Assembly (NCBI GenBank): GCA_019155205.2
Contig: JAHNZQ020000010.1
Span: forward strand, 1,887,268-1,951,267
DNA length: 64,000 nucleotides
Source of the DNA: Gracilaria vermiculophylla
Lineage: Eukaryota > Rhodophyta > Florideophyceae > Gracilariales > Gracilariaceae
Direction: 5' to 3'
Positions 39,071-47,639 of the stretch are shown piece by piece. Made by a program: the position numbers and the translations under genes. How positions within the stretch are numbered: position 1 is the stretch's first letter; every line of letters begins with the position of its first letter. The notes under the pieces are model-generated. The model was not told the origin of the DNA. It ran no database searches and worked only from the letters and a program-made list of their open reading frames with translations.

Positions 39071-39371
39071 GCCGCTAGACGCAGCGCGCTCAGCTCACAC
39101 GCGGCGGCGGCGGCGGCGCGCGCGCACCGGCGCCCATTGCTGGCGCCGCGCCCTTGCGCCCGCCCGTTCCACCGCCCGCGGCGCGGCGCAACACGTACTG
39201 CGCCGCGCGCGCTGTAGTCGCGCGAGCGGTTGGAATGCACGTCAAGCACATGGCGCCGCGCCGCACCGCGCTGCGCCGCGCTGCGCCGGGCCTGCGCCGC
39301 CGCCGCCGCGCCCCCTCGAAATTAGAGCGCCGCGCCGCGCGCGCGCGCGCGCTCGCCGCCTCGTCAGCGCA

Positions 39372-39411
<40 letters not shown>

Positions 39412-39412
39412 T
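39372..39412. repeat. (GCC)n trinucleotide repeat, first tract
   Basis: About 13 pure GCC units, then an interrupted continuation (CTCCGCCGCG). It belongs to the set of simple repeats in the island. Confidence 0.9.
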
Positions 39413-39500
39413 CCGCCGCGCGCGCCGCAACGGTCCAATTACACCGGCGCGCCGCCGGACATGCCGCCTCGCCGCCGCGCGCGCACAGTGCGCGGCACGC

Positions 39501-39502
39501 CG

Positions 39503-39550
<48 letters not shown>
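39501..39550. repeat. (GCCCGC)n hexanucleotide repeat
   Basis: About eight units of GCCCGC in tandem. Read on the minus strand this is a G-rich hexamer array with GGGC runs. Confidence 0.9.
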
Positions 39551-39581
39551 TGAATTTGGCGCAGCCGCGCCACTTCGACAA

Positions 39582-39630
<49 letters not shown>
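39582..39630. repeat. (GCC)n trinucleotide repeat, second tract
   Basis: About 16 uninterrupted GCC units, the longest pure tract in the window. Expansion-prone trinucleotide arrays of this type often vary in length between strains. Confidence 0.9.
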
Positions 39631-39631
<1 letters not shown>

Positions 39632-40017
39632 CACGGCGCCTGACAGCGTCCGACAGCCGCGCGCCGCGCGCCGCGCGGCGCAGTGTGCAGCATTGCGCAC
39701 GCGCGCGGTGGAACGGCGCGCGCCCGCGCCGAAGGCGGCACCGCCGCGCATCACGCGGCTGCCCGCCCGCCCGCCGCCGCCGCCGCCGCCGCGGCCGCGG
39801 CCACGGCCGCGCGCAGCAGCACGCCCGCGATAGCGGCGGGCGCGGCGGGCGCGGCGGGCGCGGCGCGAGCGCGGCGGCAACGAGCTGCGCGCGATGCGCG
39901 CGCGCGCGGCGTGCAAAAGCGCATCGGCGGCAGTTTGCATTGCGCGCCGTCCACCGCGCCGCGCCGTCCACCGCCTCGCGTCAGCGCGCGCGGCCACAAC
40001 GCGCCGCCTGCTGCGCG

Positions 40018-40074
40018 CGGTAGCCGCGGTAGCCGCGGTAGCCGCGGTAGCCGTGGCAGCCGTGGCGGCCGCGG
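40018..40074. repeat. 9-bp tandem repeat (GGTAGCCGC)
   Basis: The unit GGTAGCCGC repeats four times and then continues as diverged GTGGCAGCC and GTGGCGGCC units. Confidence 0.85.
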
Positions 40075-40317
40075 GAGCGCGCGCCGGCGCGCGCGGGATG
40101 GCTGCGACGCCGGCGCCGCCGCCGGCCGCTACATAACGCTCCGCCACGCGCGGCGTGCGACCGGCGCGGTGTCGCGCCACGCCGAGCAGTCGCCCCGGCG
40201 CGCTGCGCGCTGCGCATCTTGCGCGCTGCGCTGCCCGCGCGCCGCGCCGCTTGCGCGCCGATCGCGCTCAGCGTAAGTTGCGTGCATCCGAGCGTTCCAC
40301 TTTGGCGGTCGCGCGCC

Positions 40318-40786
40318 CTTCCGCATGATGAGCAATTCACGCCGAAACACACATCCTAGTGATCAGCATCATCTCGACGCTGCAACAAGCAGCGACACCT
40401 GACACTCTGCGGACCGATATGATAGGCCTGACGGAACGTGTGACGCGCCCGCCGCTCTCAGTTCATTGCTGACCTCTTGTGCTTGTTGTTGCCGCGTGCC
40501 TCACGCTTCTCCCCGCCCCGCACACAGGTACGTCATGCCACCCACGCCCAGCCCACCGCGTGTTCCGGAGGATGACCCCATAGTTTTACTATTAGATGAC
40601 GAGCTTTAGTGCGCACTGAGACTCAGTTTTTGTAGTCGCTGCGCGTGAAGATGAAAGCTAATGTCTTTGACGGCCACCGATCGCCCCCCCTGCCCTCGTC
40701 CGTGCCACAGCCCCCACTGACCGCGCGTCGTTTGTGTTCACCACCCGAAAGCGCATGTCGCCACATCGCGCCCCGCACCCACCTCG
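40318..40786 (+). other. Possible exons of an unrecognised spliced gene
   Basis: Three short stretches read as protein. About 40350-40450 gives ISTLQQAATPDTLRTDMIGL then TERVTR. Bases 40528-40609 follow a CACACAG acceptor and give MPPTPSPPRVPEDDPIVLLL then DDEL and a stop. Bases 40711-40786 lie between a GCCACAG acceptor and a GGTAAGT donor and give TDRASFVFTTRKRMSPHRAP. I could not link them in one phase-consistent chain, so this is only a candidate. Confidence 0.25.
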
Positions 40787-41222
40787 GTAAGTGCCATCAT
40801 GCTGCTGTGCGGCCCCCCTCCTGCGCCGCGCCGCCGCACCTCTTGCGAAGCGCACTGTGATGATCACTCGGCATTTGTCTCAAGGTTGTGCTCTCGCGGT
40901 TTTCGCGTTTGCCTCGTCTATGTGGAAACTCTCGGACTACCTTCAAACGAGCATCTCTGACTCACCACGCACCCCATGGCCGCTCGCACCCCGCCGCCTT
41001 TGCGCGCTTGCCATCTTCTGACCCACCCACCGCATACAGCCTTTTTGTGTATGCGCCCGCTTGCGCCCACAACGCCTCGTCTGCGCCCGCGCTGCGCAGC
41101 GCAGCGCCGCCCATGGCGCAGCGCCACCCGCAACAAACTTTCGCGCAGCGCCGATGCAGTCGTAAACAAAAGTGCCCTTTATCACAAACACAATGCCGCA
41201 GCGAGAGACGACGCATCACACA

Positions 41223-41804
41223 TCAGAAGATGGCGTCTTTTTCGGGCGAGAGCTGCTCCGGCAGCGGCTGATGCTGCCCGCCGCCCGCGCCGTTCGCCGC
41301 CCCGTCGCTCGCCGCGTCGTCGCCCTGCGCGCCGAGCGCCGCCGCGCGCCCCACGGCCGCGTCCACGTCGGCGCCCAGCTGCGCCACGTCCGCCGGCACG
41401 TGCGCCAGCGCCGCCCTCAGCGCCGCCGCCGAGCGCAGCAGCGCGCGTAGCGCGCCGCGCGACTGCGCGCACGCCGCCGCCGCCTCGCGCTGCTGCGCCT
41501 CCAGCCGCGCCGAGAACTGCGCCTTCTTGGCCAGGCTGCGCATCGCGCTCTCGCGGTTCTTGAGCACGCGCTGCCGCTTGCGCTCCTCGGCCGACAGCTC
41601 GCCGCCGCCGCCGCCGCCGTTCCCGCCGCCGCCGCTCCCGCCGCCGCCGCCGCCGCCGCTGCCGCCGCCGCCCTTCTTGCCCGCGCGCCGCCGCTTGCTC
41701 GGCCGCCCCGCCTCCGCGCCGGCGCCCGCGTCCGCGCCGGCGCCGGCGCCGGCGCCGGCGCCCGCGCACGCGCCGCTGTCCGCGTCGTCGCCGGAGGGCG
41801 ACAT
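41223..41804 (-). CDS. bZIP transcription factor with a divergent basic region
   Basis: The product is 193 aa from ATG at 41804. After an Asp/Ala start come Ala-Gly repeats, a basic patch (RPSKRRRAGKKGGGG) and a poly-Gly segment. The bZIP follows: ERKRQRVLKNRESAMRSLAK, then a heptad region with spaced Leu/Ala (LEAQ ... ALRALLRSAAALRAALAHV). In bZIPs the basic core is N-x7-R. Here the Asn is present (NRESAMRSL) but the eighth position after it is Leu instead of the invariant Arg, and a neighbouring Arg is Met. DNA binding may be altered. The Gly and Ala runs come from GCC/GCG repeats. Confidence 0.75.
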   Translation of the reverse strand: MSPSGDDADSGACAGAGAGAGAGADAGAGAEAGRPSKRRRAGKKGGGGSGGGGGGGSGGGGNGGGGGGELSAEERKRQRVLKNRESAMRSLAKKAQFSARLEAQQREAAAACAQSRGALRALLRSAAALRAALAHVPADVAQLGADVDAAVGRAAALGAQGDDAASDGAANGAGGGQHQPLPEQLSPEKDAIF

Positions 41805-42539
41805 GGCGGCGCTCGGGCGCGCGCGGCGTCGCGCGGCGCGTGCCTCGCGGCCGTTTTGGCGCGCCGCGCGCGCCGCCAGCGGCTCGCGGCGCCCGCTACT
41901 GGCCAATTGCGCGCCACCACGGAGCGCGCCGCGGCGCGCGGTGAGCCAAAGCCGCTTCGCCGCCAGGCGCGCGCGCGCTCTTCCCCGCGCTCGGCGCGCG
42001 GTGCATTCTCACCCCGGCAGCGTGCGCACCTCCGCCGCGCGCGCGGGCGCGCGCGCCCGGGGAGCACTTGTGCGGCCGGCTCCGCATCCGCCGCGCGCTG
42101 CGCGCGAGCGACCGCGCGCTGCGGCCGGCGCAGGCGGGCACCAGCGCCGCGTGCGCTGCGGCCGCCGCGCACGAGGCCGCCCTCCGCCGCGCCACTCGGC
42201 CTGTGGTGCTGCGGCGCAGCCGTGCGCGCGCGCGCGCCGCCGCGGCGCGCCGCTCCGCGCCTGAGCGGGCGTCCATTCGCCCCGAGCAGCCGCGCCGCGC
42301 CCCAATTCACGCGCCAGTCCGCCGCGCGCAAGCGGGCGCCGGCCGCCCCCGCGCGCTTCCCCATCGGGAAGCGCCGCCGCAGCGTTCAAATCAGCCGCCG
42401 CCGCCGCCGCGCGCGCCGCATAAGAGCGCCGGCCGCCGCCGCGCACCCGCCGCGCGCCGCGCCGCGCCGCGCCGCAACGCCGCGCACTGCACCGCCGTTC
42501 GAGCCGCCAGCCCGCACCGCCCCAGCGCCCGCCCGCCGC
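41805..42539. other. GC-rich divergent promoter region
   Basis: This head-to-head spacer of 735 bp lies between the bZIP gene (minus) and a small gene (plus). It is nearly all G/C with CGCGCC-type runs, so frames stay open on both strands. No independent gene is supported. Confidence 0.55.
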
Positions 42540-42938
42540 ATGGACTTCATCGGCAGCTACTACGTGCCGGCCTCGGACCCGTTCCCGACGCCGCGCAACG
42601 CCGTGCCGCCCGTGTTCCACGAGCTGCCGCCGCTCAACACCGACCCGGACGAGGCGCAGCTGCAGTTGATCAGGAACGGCGACTTCTCGCAGCTGCGAAA
42701 GCTGCGCAAGATGGGCGAGCGCCGCAAGCGCACCGTCCGCTTCATGGCGTCCGTCTGTCACGACGCCGACTCGCTCGAGCGCATTGCCCTCACCCCGAAG
42801 GGCGAGCAGCGCCCCCCCGAATCGCCGCCCGCCCCCGCGCAGCAGCAGAGCGCCGAGAAGAGCCAGCACAAGCCAGACAAGGACGGCCGCATGTCCATTT
42901 TCGGCATCAAGTTTGGCAAGCTGCACACGCGCCGCTGA
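42540..42938 (+). CDS. Hypothetical basic protein with a possible PP1-docking motif
   Basis: The 132-aa product begins MDFIGSYYVPASDPFPTPRN, followed by PPVFHELPPLNTDPDEAQLQ and a basic helix (LRKLRKMGERRKR). KRTVRF fits the RVxF-type docking motif for protein phosphatase 1, as part of an inhibitor-like short protein. The C-terminus is Gln/Pro-rich and ends SIFGIKFGKLHTRR. The start at 42540 is the first Met after GC-rich leader sequence, and it fits the change to ordinary amino-acid use. No family is recognised. The PP1 idea rests on the motif only. Confidence 0.65.
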   Translation: MDFIGSYYVPASDPFPTPRNAVPPVFHELPPLNTDPDEAQLQLIRNGDFSQLRKLRKMGERRKRTVRFMASVCHDADSLERIALTPKGEQRPPESPPAPAQQQSAEKSQHKPDKDGRMSIFGIKFGKLHTRR

Positions 42939-43021
42939 CCGCCGCGCCCACGTTGTGTGTGTTTGGAAGCCAACGCAGATTGTAGTTAGTTAAACACACA
43001 ACTCACAAGCCCGAGCTACCT

Positions 43022-44350
43022 TTACGTGTGGAACGCCACGTTCACGTCTACAGAGTTGGCCAGCCTCACGATTTCGGCCAGCGTGCACGCCTTCTTGGCC
43101 GCTTGGTCGAGGTCGTCCGACGCCACCAGCTCGAGACCGCTAGCCCCTATCAACGCCTTGGCCTCGTCCACCTTGTTGCCTTGAAGCCTCACCACCACCG
43201 GAATGCGCATGTCGATAGTTTTAGCTGCGTTAATGATACCCTGTGCGATCACGTCACACCTCATGATTCCTCCAAAAATGTTCACAAGTATAGCTTCCAC
43301 CTTAGGATCGTCGTTCAAAATCTTAAACGCCTCCGTTACCTGAGTTTCAGTTGCGCTCCCTCCAACGTCTAAAAAGTTGGCAGGATCTCCCCCGTGCAGC
43401 TTGATGATGTCCATGGTTGCCATTGCCAGCCCAGCCCCGTTTACCAAGCACCCAATATTGCCGTCCAACCCGATGTAGTTGAGGTCGAACTCGTGCGCCC
43501 GCACTTCGCGCGCGTCTTCCTGGCTCGTGTCGCGCATGTCGAACAAATCCTTGTGTCGAAACTCCGCGTTGTCGTCAAAATTGATCTTGGCGTCGATGCA
43601 GATCACGCCGCCCTCGGGCGTCTCGGCAATGGGGTTCACCTCCACCAGCGTGGCGTCCTTGTCAATGAAAAGCTTGTACAATTTGTGCACCTGATCCGCC
43701 GCCGTTTTTAGCGCCGCTTCTCCCGTGAACCCCAGGGCCTTTGCGCACGTTTCGGCGCCTTCGTTGGTCAGCCCTTCGCCCATGTCCACGGGAATCTTTG
43801 TTATGGCCGACGGATCGGAGGCTGCAATGTCTTCGATGGACGTTCCTCCGACACGGCTTGCGATGATGACCGGGCCCTGGCTTTCTCTATCGTACGTGAT
43901 CGCAAAGTACATTTCCCTCCTCAAGTAAACCCGTTCGGTCACCAGTGCCTTCGAACACAGCCTGCCTTGTTCTCCAGTCTGCTTGGTGACAAGGTACTGA
44001 CCAATCATGCTTCCGGCCACATCCGCCGCCTTCTCGGCGTCGTAGCAGATGTGCACACCGCCCTTGAATCCATTCTTAAAAGTGCCGAGGCCTCTTCCGC
44101 CCGCCAGCACTTGCGCCTTGACAACAATGTCTTTGCCGGCCAGAGACTCGGCGGCCGACAGTGCCGCTTCGCGCGAGTCGACGTCAAAGCCCTTCGGCAC
44201 GTTGATCTCGCAGTCGCGCATCAACTGCTGGCTTTGGTACTCGTGCAGGTTGAGAAAGCGTTTCGCTGAAGCTGCGCGCAGAATCGACGCCGTGCGCTGC
44301 GACACGCGGGCCGATCGCGAGCATCTGAGCGCCAGCGTCGGGAAGTTCAT
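43022..44350 (-). CDS. SUCLA2: Succinyl-CoA ligase (ADP/GDP-forming) subunit beta, mitochondrial
   Basis: This single exon encodes 442 aa. The enzyme converts succinyl-CoA to succinate with substrate-level phosphorylation in the TCA cycle. The presequence is Arg/Ser-rich (FPTLALRCSRSARVSQR, then ILRAASAKRF). The ATP-grasp domain starts LNLHEYQSQQLM and includes VVKAQVLAGGRGLGTFKNGF, ITYDRESQGPVIIAS, LVEVNPIAETPEGG, INFDDNAEFR and GNIGCLVNGAGLAMATMDII. The C-terminal flavodoxin-like domain has VNIFGGIMRCDVIAQGI. Nucleotide specificity is not read from these motifs. The start ATG at 44350 gives a normal presequence. Confidence 0.96.
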   Translation of the reverse strand: MNFPTLALRCSRSARVSQRTASILRAASAKRFLNLHEYQSQQLMRDCEINVPKGFDVDSREAALSAAESLAGKDIVVKAQVLAGGRGLGTFKNGFKGGVHICYDAEKAADVAGSMIGQYLVTKQTGEQGRLCSKALVTERVYLRREMYFAITYDRESQGPVIIASRVGGTSIEDIAASDPSAITKIPVDMGEGLTNEGAETCAKALGFTGEAALKTAADQVHKLYKLFIDKDATLVEVNPIAETPEGGVICIDAKINFDDNAEFRHKDLFDMRDTSQEDAREVRAHEFDLNYIGLDGNIGCLVNGAGLAMATMDIIKLHGGDPANFLDVGGSATETQVTEAFKILNDDPKVEAILVNIFGGIMRCDVIAQGIINAAKTIDMRIPVVVRLQGNKVDEAKALIGASGLELVASDDLDQAAKKACTLAEIVRLANSVDVNVAFHT

Positions 44351-44653
44351 TTGCACCAGAGACGCAGAGCGTGTCGCGTCCCGTCGCGGAGGCGGCGGAT
44401 GGCGGAAACGCGCTCCGCCGTGGCAACGGGCTCTCGCTTACATCGCGCGCCCGCGCACCGGTCTCAGCACTCGTCACCGTACGCTCGTGCACCGGTTGCT
44501 GAATCTTTTGGCAGCCAAAACATGAAAACAACACAAATGTTGGAAAGCCCCCCCTGTTTTACTGTACGATGCCGCTCGTCCATCTTTGCAATCTCCTTTC
44601 TTGTGCCGTCCCCCGCTTTCGACCAACAGCTCGGGTTGCAACAGAGCTCTGCG

Positions 44654-45298
44654 ATGCCTGCCTTTGTCCACACTCTCAATGTCAACTTAATCACGCGGAG
44701 GCACGTGGTTTGTAAAGCTGCTGAGAATCGAAACGCCGTGCGAGTCTCACGCCGCGCTTTCGGTTCTGGTGCGGTGCACGTGCTCACCTCACTAGCTTTG
44801 CCCATGATTATCAAGCCAGCGCCAGCAAACGCGGCACGACCAGAGGGCGTCAATCGCCCAGATTTGCTCCCCAAAGAAGACACCACTGTGATTGACCTCG
44901 AGCGCTTCCTCGCCTCTGGAGAAATTCATCGACTGCAGAACAAGATCGCAGACCTTGAGCGAAGAACAGGGTTTAAAGTCCGCGTTTTGACCCAACGATA
45001 TCCACAGAGTCCCGGCCTCGCCATTAGAGATTACTGGGCAGTGAATGATGATACAGTTGTCATCGTTGCCGATTATTTTGGCGGCAGCGGGCAGCTTCTC
45101 AAGTTCAACGTTGGTGCTAATGTAGACAAGCTGCTTCCCCCGCGTTTCTGGTCAATTCTTTCCGCTACGTATGGAAACAAGTTCTTTGTTCAAAACAATG
45201 GTGAAGCGCTATCTATCATACACGCTGTTGAATGTGTGCGTACATGTCTTTTAAATAACGGATGTGCGACCCCTCCTGATCTGAATCCCAAGATTTGA
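44654..45298 (+). CDS. Thylakoid lumenal 15.0 kDa-type protein (TLP15/TPM-like), Tat-dependent
   Basis: The product is 214 aa. The targeting part is bipartite: a stroma-directing basic region, then a twin-arginine signal (VSRRAFGSGAVHVLTSLALP) ending in APANA at residue 60, a typical thylakoid processing site. The mature protein has LLPKEDTTVIDLERFLASGE, DLERRTGFKVRVLTQRYP and SPGLAIRDYW, followed by FNVGANVDKLLPPRFWS. This matches the plant thylakoid lumenal 15.0-kDa protein 2. Its function is unknown, with suggested links to photosystem maintenance. An upstream in-frame ATG exists at about 44522, but its sequence looks unlike a transit peptide. Confidence 0.88.
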   Translation: MPAFVHTLNVNLITRRHVVCKAAENRNAVRVSRRAFGSGAVHVLTSLALPMIIKPAPANAARPEGVNRPDLLPKEDTTVIDLERFLASGEIHRLQNKIADLERRTGFKVRVLTQRYPQSPGLAIRDYWAVNDDTVVIVADYFGGSGQLLKFNVGANVDKLLPPRFWSILSATYGNKFFVQNNGEALSIIHAVECVRTCLLNNGCATPPDLNPKI

Positions 45299-45350
45299 AG
45301 GGCAAGCTGCCCAGAGAGTTGAGAACCGCCAACCTGTTGACCCCTCACGC

Positions 45351-46109
45351 TTATTTCTTCTTAAACCACTTGGGGATCTTCTTCGTCGCTTTGTGTTTAT
45401 GCGATTTCTTCTCAGAGCTGTTCGGGCTTGATAAAGTTGATGAAGGCAGCTGTGCTTCCACAGCTCTTGCTGCTATACTTTCGGGTGTGTCTTCGATTCT
45501 TTCCAGTAGGTGTGGCTTTAGTAACTGACTGCATTCGGACGGTCCTTCATCTATTCCAATGTGAACTAAGGCAGCTGGCACTAGTTGCTCGTCCCACAGA
45601 GTTTTCTTCACGTCTAACAGCTTCTTCTTTGGCGGGACGACAAATAAATGGAATTTGACGTTTCGCGCATCCAACAGCGCGGCTCTGACAAAACGAATAA
45701 CTTCCCGAATGGTGCTTGTCGGCTTGAAAGTACCTTGAATTGCAATGCGATCAGGGAAAAGCACGCGTATTACGGCGTTGCGGAAGCGATTCATGCGCTT
45801 CTGCTTTTCGGCGTCGCGTAGTTTCTTCGTCAATAAAGGCTTCTCCTGCATTTCGGCAATATGCGCCGCACTTTGCTGCACCAAGTGCTTGAGCTCAGTT
45901 GCCGTGGGTTCGAAGAAGTCATCCGGAACATCGAGCTTTCTGGGGTCAAACCGAACGTTAGATGGACGAAACACGCGAAATTGGCGTTCTTCGAGAACGT
46001 TTGCAGCAACTTGTTCAGGAGATAGCTTATTTGGTTCATTTAACTCTTCTTGTTGCGCTTGTTGCGGGGATGCGTCAGCAACAGCTGTTGAATGATTGGG
46101 ATTGTCCAT
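45351..46109 (-). CDS. UBX-domain protein, TUG/ASPSCR1-like
   Basis: The product is 252 aa. Blocks are RQFRVFRPSNVRFDPRKLDV, PDDFFEPTATELKHLV, then a UBX fold: NAVIRVLFPDRIAIQGTFKP, IREVIRFVRAALL, KFHLFVVPPKKKLLD and QLVPAALVHIG. This is the ASPSCR1/TUG arrangement, and such proteins bind p97/CDC48. The N-terminal ubiquitin-like domain of animal TUG is absent here. The C-terminus is Ser-rich and ends in a Lys-rich tail (KKIPKWFKKK). Start at ATG 46109. Confidence 0.85.
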   Translation of the reverse strand: MDNPNHSTAVADASPQQAQQEELNEPNKLSPEQVAANVLEERQFRVFRPSNVRFDPRKLDVPDDFFEPTATELKHLVQQSAAHIAEMQEKPLLTKKLRDAEKQKRMNRFRNAVIRVLFPDRIAIQGTFKPTSTIREVIRFVRAALLDARNVKFHLFVVPPKKKLLDVKKTLWDEQLVPAALVHIGIDEGPSECSQLLKPHLLERIEDTPESIAARAVEAQLPSSTLSSPNSSEKKSHKHKATKKIPKWFKKK

Positions 46110-46293
46110 TTTGCGCAACGCAAAAACCGGGGAGTTGTGGCGCTTCTTGACGGCTTCGATCCCGAAGTCGGTACTTCTCAGGCTCTTCGCTTAGAAAACA
46201 CAGAAATAAAAGGGCCTGGGTCAGGATGAAGACGTCTGGGGACTATGTCTCGAAAACCTTTCTACGGTCTAATGATGTCGTCGTTGACAGACG

Positions 46294-46608
46294 CCCTCAC
46301 CTCGTGCAAGGCCCACAGTGGCCGGTGGGATAGAATTTGGGAAGACGTTCCATCCTTCATTGCTGTCAGTACTGAGTGGCAGATTGCTCGCATTACAGCA
46401 TCGAATCGAATTACAGCCGAGCTTTGTGTTGTTTGGCACGAAGGGCTCTCGGGATTTGCACGGCACGCTACCTTACGACCATAAACCGTTGTTGCTCATC
46501 GAGCAAGCCTCCCAACAACACACGACTGCAAAAACTAGCAACAGCGACCCTTCTGCACTCAAGGTTCGACTCGTTGCGAATGGATTTATGAGCTGGGATT
46601 TTCTCTGA
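46294..46608 (+). CDS. Unassigned coding exon, 5' part not resolved
   Basis: After a possible acceptor (GTTGACAG) the frame is open to TGA at 46606 and reads TPSPRARPTVAGGIEFGKTF, then LLSVLSGRLLALQHRIELQP and GTLPYDHKPLLLIEQ. The composition looks like a folded protein, and the C-terminus is VANGFMSWDFL. There is no in-frame ATG near the start, so a 5' exon must exist if this is a gene. ATGs at 46230-46270 are candidates, but no standard donor joins them. No family is recognised. Confidence 0.3.
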   Translation, partial: PSPRARPTVAGGIEFGKTFHPSLLSVLSGRLLALQHRIELQPSFVLFGTKGSRDLHGTLPYDHKPLLLIEQASQQHTTAKTSNSDPSALKVRLVANGFMSWDFL

Positions 46609-46823
46609 AACAGGCAAAAAGCTGCGAATGTCGGTGAGTGTCCGCACTCCAGAACATATTCGTTCCACGGTGCTCTAATTTCATCCTAATCTTCATAATC
46701 TGCAAGGGCTGCATGTGCCACACTAATCTCTGCTGCCGTCTTGGGATTTGCGCTTCGAGATATCTCACTAGCAGAGAAATATTTTCTTTTGGGAGCATGT
46801 GTGCGGATTCACAAGGGTAATTC

Positions 46824-47639
46824 ATGTCTTTTGCCAACAGCGAAGATGAGTTTCTTAGTGACAGTTCCGGTCAGCTTGATCTTCTCTCCGTTAAGAATAA
46901 CTTGGGTTCTTTGCCGGACGAAAACGTGAAGCATGCAGTTGATACGGATGAGGCGCCCGCTGCCAACAACCGAGGTAAGAACCTGGAAGAACCAGCCTGG
47001 GTCTTGGACCATTCCCAATCTCGTCCGACAGATCGAGAGAATCGTCAGAGAGTGCTAGCGTCACTATCTGAAGAAGATGACGAGAGCATTATTGACTTGG
47101 TTTCGCAAGAGCCAAACGTTGAGCAAGCGCAAAGCGCATGCAACGACGTGAGTAAGGAGAAGCAAACAGGAGGCCTGAGCCCTGAGCAGAAAACTTCAAA
47201 AAACATTAGAGCCTTGCAAACTCCAAAGAGCTCACTGAAACTCACGGTTGCGCCGAAGATAGATGATTCTTTAATTCTTTTGCAGAGCAGTGACGAAAGC
47301 TTTGATCTCAGTGGCGATGTTGGCGCGGTCGGTCGGGTGAAGGTTGCGGAAGACGGCCTTTTCTTCGATATAAAAGGGGTTGTATATCGGGTAACTTCTC
47401 ATGCTACAAACACAGCATGCATTGTTCAAATGGGAGAAGATGAAGCTCGCGTAACGTCCGTCATGGATGAGGTGCTCACTCTGCACACGGATAGAAACTT
47501 CTCCAATTCAGACGAAATCATCATAAACGGCAACCTGGATGAGCACAGTGAACAGGAAAGTTTATCAGGAGAACACGGGGGAAATGGCGAGCAGCTTGGC
47601 GGAGGAAAGAAAAAGAAGGGACGCGGGCCGGCAAGGTAA
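46824..47639 (+). CDS. BIN4-like (topoisomerase VI accessory) DNA-binding protein
   Basis: The product is 271 aa. The N-terminal two thirds are acidic and disordered (MSFANSEDEFLSDSSGQ ... SEEDDESIIDLVSQEPNVEQ). A compact domain follows: LFFDIKGVVYRVTSHATNTA, CIVQMGEDEARVTSVMDEVL and IIINGNLDEHS. This resembles the conserved domain of plant BIN4/MIDGET, which has a (D/L)-KG-x-(V/I)-Y-R start and an ExKI-x-x-(I/V)-M-D/N helix. The end is Lys-rich (GGGKKKKGRGPAR), fitting the AT-hook-like basic tail of BIN4. Plant BIN4 supports topoisomerase VI in endoreduplication. The assignment is by motif resemblance only. Confidence 0.5.
   Translation: MSFANSEDEFLSDSSGQLDLLSVKNNLGSLPDENVKHAVDTDEAPAANNRGKNLEEPAWVLDHSQSRPTDRENRQRVLASLSEEDDESIIDLVSQEPNVEQAQSACNDVSKEKQTGGLSPEQKTSKNIRALQTPKSSLKLTVAPKIDDSLILLQSSDESFDLSGDVGAVGRVKVAEDGLFFDIKGVVYRVTSHATNTACIVQMGEDEARVTSVMDEVLTLHTDRNFSNSDEIIINGNLDEHSEQESLSGEHGGNGEQLGGGKKKKGRGPAR

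Larger units (their letters stand above)
38358..41222. other. Extremely GC-rich island with simple repeats, mostly non-coding
   Basis: A 2.9-kb gap lies between the cyclin start and the bZIP stop, both on the minus strand. It begins with a run of 13 G near 38368. Around 38820-40280 it is nearly pure G/C with CG, GCC and GCCCGC repeats. All frames stay open on both strands through lack of A/T, giving Ala/Arg/Pro-only translations that I do not regard as genes. From 40280 on, composition becomes normal and some exon-like pieces appear, listed separately. Confidence 0.65.

Noticed and set aside
39006..40180. Long overlapping ORFs on both strands (250-310 codons) in the GC island
   Set aside because: They consist of Ala, Arg, Pro and Gly from G/C-only repeats. 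Frames stay open because stop codons need A/T. Equal openness on both strands argues against coding.
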